DNA of 34,155 nt from Clostridia bacterium (GTDB taxonomy: Bacteria; Bacillota_A; Clostridia; Christensenellales; CAG-138): contig JAFZJT010000128.1 in assembly GCA_017553815.1 (NCBI GenBank), forward strand, positions 1 to 34,155. The letters run 5' to 3'. The stretch's first letter is position 1, and every line of letters starts with the position of its first letter. Position numbers and translations under genes: made by a program. Under the pieces are notes generated by a model. The model was not told where the DNA came from. It ran no database searches and saw nothing but the letters and a program-made list of their open reading frames with translations. Of the stretch, positions 30,309 to 34,155 are shown piece after piece.

Positions 30309-33300
30309 TTATTCCTTTCTGCCGAAGAATTTTTCGGGCGCAGCTGAGCTTATCCTGCGATAGCGATCCCCCGCTGTGGTGTCGAAGCCGCAAACGCTCC
30401 CGTAGGGGCAGCTCTTGCAGGCGCGCACTCCGCCGTGACGGTAGGGGCTGACCTCCGATCTGCCCTCCATGATCGCGTCGAGCGTTTTTTTCGCGGATTC
30501 CCTTGCAAAATCGAGCGTTTTATCCATCTCCTCACTCGTAACAAGCAGTTTCCCCGCAAAGCCGTCGTCGGTGCGGCGAAGCCCCGAGATGAATCGCGAC
30601 GCCTTCGGGCTTATCTCGGGATCCGAAGCGAGAATGACCCCGTTTTCATTGAGCGTCGGCCCAGAAAGCTTGAGCTTTTTGAGCACGATCTCGTCGCGCT
30701 TCTCCTCCTCATCGACCGCGGGCGCGTGGATATGAAGGTAATACATGCCCGCCGCGTCCATGCTCCCCTCGGCGTCAAGCGCCGCGCGCACCGCCAGCGC
30801 ATAGAGCGGGAGCTGCACCTTCAGTCCGTTCACAAGGTCGGTGAAATTGAAGGGCGAGGAATAGGTTTTGTAGTCCACGATGCGGAAATACCCTTCGGGC
30901 TTACCGTTCGCATCCTCCGCCGTTTTCCCAGAGAGAATATCGATTCTGTCTATCACGCCGCGTATTTTGAAAACCGTACCGCCGCTCGATTCTATCTCGA
31001 GCGCGGGAAGCTCGTCGTCCCTCCCGCCGAAGCGAAGCTCGGTGGCGTAGGGTCTGAATTTGCCGCCCGCAATCTGGCGCAGCACCGCATAGCCCGCGTC
31101 GCGAAGCCGACGCTTTATGCTCTCGAGCCTTGCGCGCATCGTGGCCGACTCGAGAAGGATTCCGTGATTGAAGCCCTCGATGATTTCGGGCAGAAGCGCA
31201 TCGAGCCTATCTTCCACATCCTGCTTCGTTAAATTTGCAAGCGCCTCCTCGCATTTCTGCGGGTCGGCCCTCATCAAATCGATATAGGAGCGCACGAGCT
31301 TATCGAGCGCGTCGTGGATCAGCGTTCCGAACTCGTTGTTTCTTATTCCGTGCTCCTCGCGCTCGCGCAGGGAGAGGCCGTACTGCAAGAGGTGCCGATA
31401 TGGGCATTTATTGAAGGTCTCGAGCCGCGAAACGCTGCCAGTCATGCTGTTTCCGTAGAGTTCAAGCGCCTTTTCCCTGCCGAGCGGGGCGAGTGCATCC
31501 GCGCGGTAATAGGCCTTTGTGAGCGCACGAAGGGTCATCGCATACTTTTCGTCTGCGTAAAAATGCGCATAGAGCTTGGCTAAAACGCCGTCCTCCTCAC
31601 CCGTGTCGATGAATCTGCGAAGCCCCTCGGCAAGTGCGGCAAAGGCAGCCTCGTCGCTCTCCGCCGTTGAGGGTGAAAGCGTTCCGCCCGATCTTCGGCA
31701 ATGCGGGAAGGCCTCGCCAATGCGGCGTATCAGCGCGCTCGGCGCGGAGTTCTCCGATCGATCGTCGCGGCAGTAGGACAGATACAGCCTCTGCTTGGCG
31801 CGGCAGATCAGCGAATACACGCGCAGCCGCTCGGCGGCGTCCATGCTCGCGGTGCTCTCCCAAACCTTGAGCCCCGCCGAGCGCATCGCTTCGAGCTCGC
31901 GGTCGTTGATTATCGAATTATCGGTTCGCCCCGAAGGGAAACGCCCCTCGTTCGCGCCGAGAACGAGCAAAAATCGCACTTCGGTGGGGTGGATGGAGCT
32001 GACGTCACCCACGAGCACCTGGTCGAGCGTGGTCGGGATGAGGCCGACTTCATACGCCTCAAGCCCCTCCTTAACAACCGCCGAAAAGCGCGCAAGACCG
32101 ATCGGCTCGTCGCCTATTATTACGCATATCTGGTCTAAAAGTTCAATGATCGTATCGTAGATCTGACGATTCTCGAGCGCAAAGGCGAGGGTCTCCGCAT
32201 TCATTTTTAGACTCTCGAAGCTGTCCTTGAGCCTCTCGGCAACGCGCATCTCCTCAAGATAGGAATACAGCGCGAAAACGCGGGTCGTAGCGGCGCGGCT
32301 ACCATCCTCCCCAAGGCGCTCCTTGAGCGCAAGAAGCGGCTCAGCTATCGCGATACGAGCGCGCTCGATCTCTTCAAAATCCCTTATTTCTTCAGCATTT
32401 TTAACGCTCGGCTCGGATGAGGTGAGCCTTTTGCCCATCAGCGCGAATTTGAGGATATGGTTCTCAAGCTTTTCAAGCGTCGTGTCGGGGAAATCGGTAA
32501 GCCCTGTCTTTAAAATTCTGATGAAGTCCTCTCCCAAAAAGCCCCTTTCAATGCAACGCAGAGCGGCGAGGATCAGCTCCGAAACTGGGTGCGATGCCAC
32601 GCGGCGCTTCGCGTCCATAAAAACAGGGATATTTGCGGCGCCGAAAACGCGGCGAATCGGCTCGCCGTAGGAAGCAAGGTCTGTCACGGCAACGGCGATA
32701 TCGCGAAAGCGCATGCCGCCCCGCACCGCGCGAAGGATCTCCGATGCCGCCTCGCGCACCTCGCTGTACCTGTCCTGCGAGGAGTGCAGTTCAATCTCCC
32801 TTGCATCCCCCGAAAAAGCGGCGGGCGCTGGCGAAAACAGCGTTGCTTCAAGATGGCAAAGCGCGGGCGAAGCATGCCTTTTATTCCCCATCAGCTGCAG
32901 GGTCTCGACCCTGCAGCCCGCCTCGTTTGCAAGCGCTGCAAGGCGCTCATAATAGCCGATATCCGGCAAAAACAGTCCTCCGTTCGCCTCTCGGCAGGCG
33001 ATATCCGCGCGAAAAGTGACGGTCACTCCTTCCGCGGTGTAAAACAGTTTTTCTATTATCCTAAGGCTCTGCGCGTTCAGCATATCGGGAGCGTCTATGA
33101 ACACGGCCGCGCCGCGTAGGCTCGAAAGCGGGATGCGCTCGATCAGCGAATTCACAAGATCCTCGCCGTCGATATAGCGGTCACGCATGCGCTCGGTCAG
33201 CTTTTCGTATAAAAGCGCGAAGTCGGCGAGCTTATTCCTCAAGCGCTCGGGAACCTCCGCCGAAGAAAGCTCGCTTGGCTCGATTGAAAATCGCTTGCAT

Positions 33301-33695
33301 TTCAGAATAATTTCATCGCATTCCTCGGCAAAGCCGCGGTGGGTGCAGACCCTTCCGAACGACACAAGCGCGCTTTTGTTCTCATCGAGAATCCGCCGAA
33401 GCAGCATCAGCCGCCCCTCGGACGAAAGATACGCCCTGCTGTTGCCCGTTTCCGCAAGCACGCGATGGGCAATGCGCGTAAACGAGCAGGCGGTGGTGTG
33501 CATCATGCCGCCCGTGCTTCCGTTCGCCTCGCCGACGGCCTCGCTCAATGCCCGCTCGGTCTCAAACGCCGCGCGGTCGGGCACGATAAGAAACGAGCGC
33601 TCGTCGCGCTTCTCCCGCTCGATTATGGCGTCGAAAACGGCGCGGGTCTTGCCGCTGCCGCTTCTGCCGAGAATGAATTTTACCGTTGCAGACAT
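30309..33695 (-). CDS. addB: ATP-dependent helicase/nuclease subunit B (AddB)
   Basis: 1128 residues, usual AddB size. Walker A is GRSGSGKT at residues 10-17. The middle shows inactivated UvrD-like helicase segments (HPTEVRFLLVLGANEGRFP). The C-terminal RecB-like nuclease has FGTLIHDALD, IRGVIDRIDIL and FRIVDYKT. Four cysteines of the 4Fe-4S site are present: one in FNKCPYRHLL and three in CKSCPYGSVC. AddAB resects double-strand breaks and stops at Chi to load RecA. The start has GGAGAAACAC before the ATG. The usual partner addA is not adjacent: DUF1294 follows, an HNH gene precedes. Confidence 0.95.
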   Translation of the reverse strand: MSATVKFILGRSGSGKTRAVFDAIIEREKRDERSFLIVPDRAAFETERALSEAVGEANGSTGGMMHTTACSFTRIAHRVLAETGNSRAYLSSEGRLMLLRRILDENKSALVSFGRVCTHRGFAEECDEIILKCKRFSIEPSELSSAEVPERLRNKLADFALLYEKLTERMRDRYIDGEDLVNSLIERIPLSSLRGAAVFIDAPDMLNAQSLRIIEKLFYTAEGVTVTFRADIACREANGGLFLPDIGYYERLAALANEAGCRVETLQLMGNKRHASPALCHLEATLFSPAPAAFSGDAREIELHSSQDRYSEVREAASEILRAVRGGMRFRDIAVAVTDLASYGEPIRRVFGAANIPVFMDAKRRVASHPVSELILAALRCIERGFLGEDFIRILKTGLTDFPDTTLEKLENHILKFALMGKRLTSSEPSVKNAEEIRDFEEIERARIAIAEPLLALKERLGEDGSRAATTRVFALYSYLEEMRVAERLKDSFESLKMNAETLAFALENRQIYDTIIELLDQICVIIGDEPIGLARFSAVVKEGLEAYEVGLIPTTLDQVLVGDVSSIHPTEVRFLLVLGANEGRFPSGRTDNSIINDRELEAMRSAGLKVWESTASMDAAERLRVYSLICRAKQRLYLSYCRDDRSENSAPSALIRRIGEAFPHCRRSGGTLSPSTAESDEAAFAALAEGLRRFIDTGEEDGVLAKLYAHFYADEKYAMTLRALTKAYYRADALAPLGREKALELYGNSMTGSVSRLETFNKCPYRHLLQYGLSLREREEHGIRNNEFGTLIHDALDKLVRSYIDLMRADPQKCEEALANLTKQDVEDRLDALLPEIIEGFNHGILLESATMRARLESIKRRLRDAGYAVLRQIAGGKFRPYATELRFGGRDDELPALEIESSGGTVFKIRGVIDRIDILSGKTAEDANGKPEGYFRIVDYKTYSSPFNFTDLVNGLKVQLPLYALAVRAALDAEGSMDAAGMYYLHIHAPAVDEEEKRDEIVLKKLKLSGPTLNENGVILASDPEISPKASRFISGLRRTDDGFAGKLLVTSEEMDKTLDFARESAKKTLDAIMEGRSEVSPYRHGGVRACKSCPYGSVCGFDTTAGDRYRRISSAAPEKFFGRKE

Positions 33696-33741
33696 GTGTT
33701 TCTCCTGTAAAAATCACTTATAAAATACACCTATCTTGGCG

Positions 33742-34155
33742 CTATTTTGTGCCTTTCCTGTAATTACATTTGTCACAAAGCACTTGAAGATTGTCCTCGA
33801 CCGACCTGCCACCTTTGGATATCGGAACAATATGGTCAATGTGCAAACCAACCCTATCAGGCATATGCTTTCCGCATTTTTGACACGTATAATTGTCTCT
33901 CAACATGATTTTTTGCCGTAATTCCTTTGTCATCATTTTGCGCTGATTCTGCTGAGAATATCTTGATAAAGGCATCGCATAATTTATCTCGCGTAACCGT
34001 TCTCGCATTTTTTCCATTTCTTCGATGGTGAATCCTACAGAATAAACAACGTCTTCTGCAACATAAGAGTATCTCTGATAATTTACTTGTTTATATCTCG
34101 TTTCACCTCTTACGAAGAGAAAAAGATATGAAACGTAGCCCTCGTTTAGTGCCTC
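33742..34155 (-). CDS. HNH endonuclease, 5' end beyond the window
   Basis: The minus strand is open from the right edge to a stop at 33742 (138 codons, stop included); the first ATG inside (34017) is not the true start because a protein-like frame continues above it (EALNEGYVSYLFLFVRGETR). The C-terminal HNH domain shows RDNYTCQKCGKH (zinc CxxC), LHIDHIVPISKGG with the catalytic His-Asp-His, and NLQVLCDKCNYRKG with the closing Asn and second CxxC. Such domains nick or cut DNA in restriction, phage packaging and group I intron proteins. Composition is more AT-rich than addB, which suggests transfer. Neighbour: addB starts 46 bases downstream. Confidence 0.9.
   Translation of the reverse strand, partial: EALNEGYVSYLFLFVRGETRYKQVNYQRYSYVAEDVVYSVGFTIEEMEKMRERLREINYAMPLSRYSQQNQRKMMTKELRQKIMLRDNYTCQKCGKHMPDRVGLHIDHIVPISKGGRSVEDNLQVLCDKCNYRKGTK

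Noticed and set aside
1..34155. tRNA genes, CRISPR arrays, insertion sequences or phage genes
   Set aside because: No cloverleaf, no regularly spaced repeats, no transposase or integrase frame, and no phage structural genes were seen; the NlpC/P60-like gene alone is not enough to call a prophage.

Overview
The window looks like chromosome from an endospore-forming, fairly GC-rich Firmicute of the class Clostridia. The main evidence is two tandem alpha/beta-type small acid-soluble spore protein genes, the conserved Firmicutes order asp23(yloU)-yloV(fakA-like)-recG, the scpA-scpB pair next to an M50 protease, strong GGAGG-type ribosome binding sites, and sigma-A-like promoters with TATAAT boxes. 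I cannot name a genus. I see no tRNA, rRNA, CRISPR array, insertion sequence or replication origin.

Layout. 1-3150 (minus strand): an envelope cluster of four genes, xpaC-like, telA-like, a degenerate LemA-like gene and a TPM-domain gene cut by the left edge, read from a strong promoter near 3120-3148. 3370-7432 (plus): a lipoprotein, the 3'-5' exoribonuclease yhaM, S-adenosylmethionine synthase metK and an aminoglycoside-phosphotransferase-fold kinase. 7450-11636 (plus): a moxR-DUF58-transglutaminase operon with overlapping genes, closed by a strong terminator. 11695-13103 (plus): an NlpC/P60-like cell-wall hydrolase and a FlK-type hotdog thioesterase, each apparently a separate unit. 13200-13722 (minus): the two spore-protein genes. 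13989-21646 (minus): housekeeping genes. A DacF-like protein is followed by an M50 protease, scpA, scpB, asp23, yloV and recG, with internal promoters before the protease and before asp23. 21647-22298: about 650 bases with no ordinary gene, holding facing promoters, two overlapping small ORFs and a start-less gene remnant. 22299-23186 (plus): an Mrp/NBP35 ATPase.

23236-24710 (plus): a visibly more AT-rich restriction-modification cassette. A BglII/BstYI-like endonuclease gene, interrupted by one in-frame TAG, overlaps an MT-A70 adenine methyltransferase gene. 24744-29417 (plus): a lipid kinase, a membrane-anchored beta-rich protein, cvpA, trmN6-like and rsmI, mostly close or overlapping. 29463-29861 (plus): a CGGC-domain cysteine-rich protein. 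30004-33695 (minus): a DUF1294 membrane protein downstream of addB. 33742-34155 (minus): an HNH endonuclease whose 5' end lies beyond the right edge.

The most unusual points are: (1) the DacF-like protein, which has lost all three penicillin-binding catalytic motifs; (2) the restriction gene broken by a single amber codon at a position that should be Trp, beside an intact methyltransferase; (3) a perfect terminator-shaped hairpin inside the first 51 bases of the trmN6-like coding region; (4) the small-ORF and remnant region upstream of the DacF-like gene; (5) inverted repeats sitting on the -10 or start region of the moxR and CGGC promoters. Family names come from recognising motifs by eye; no database search was possible.
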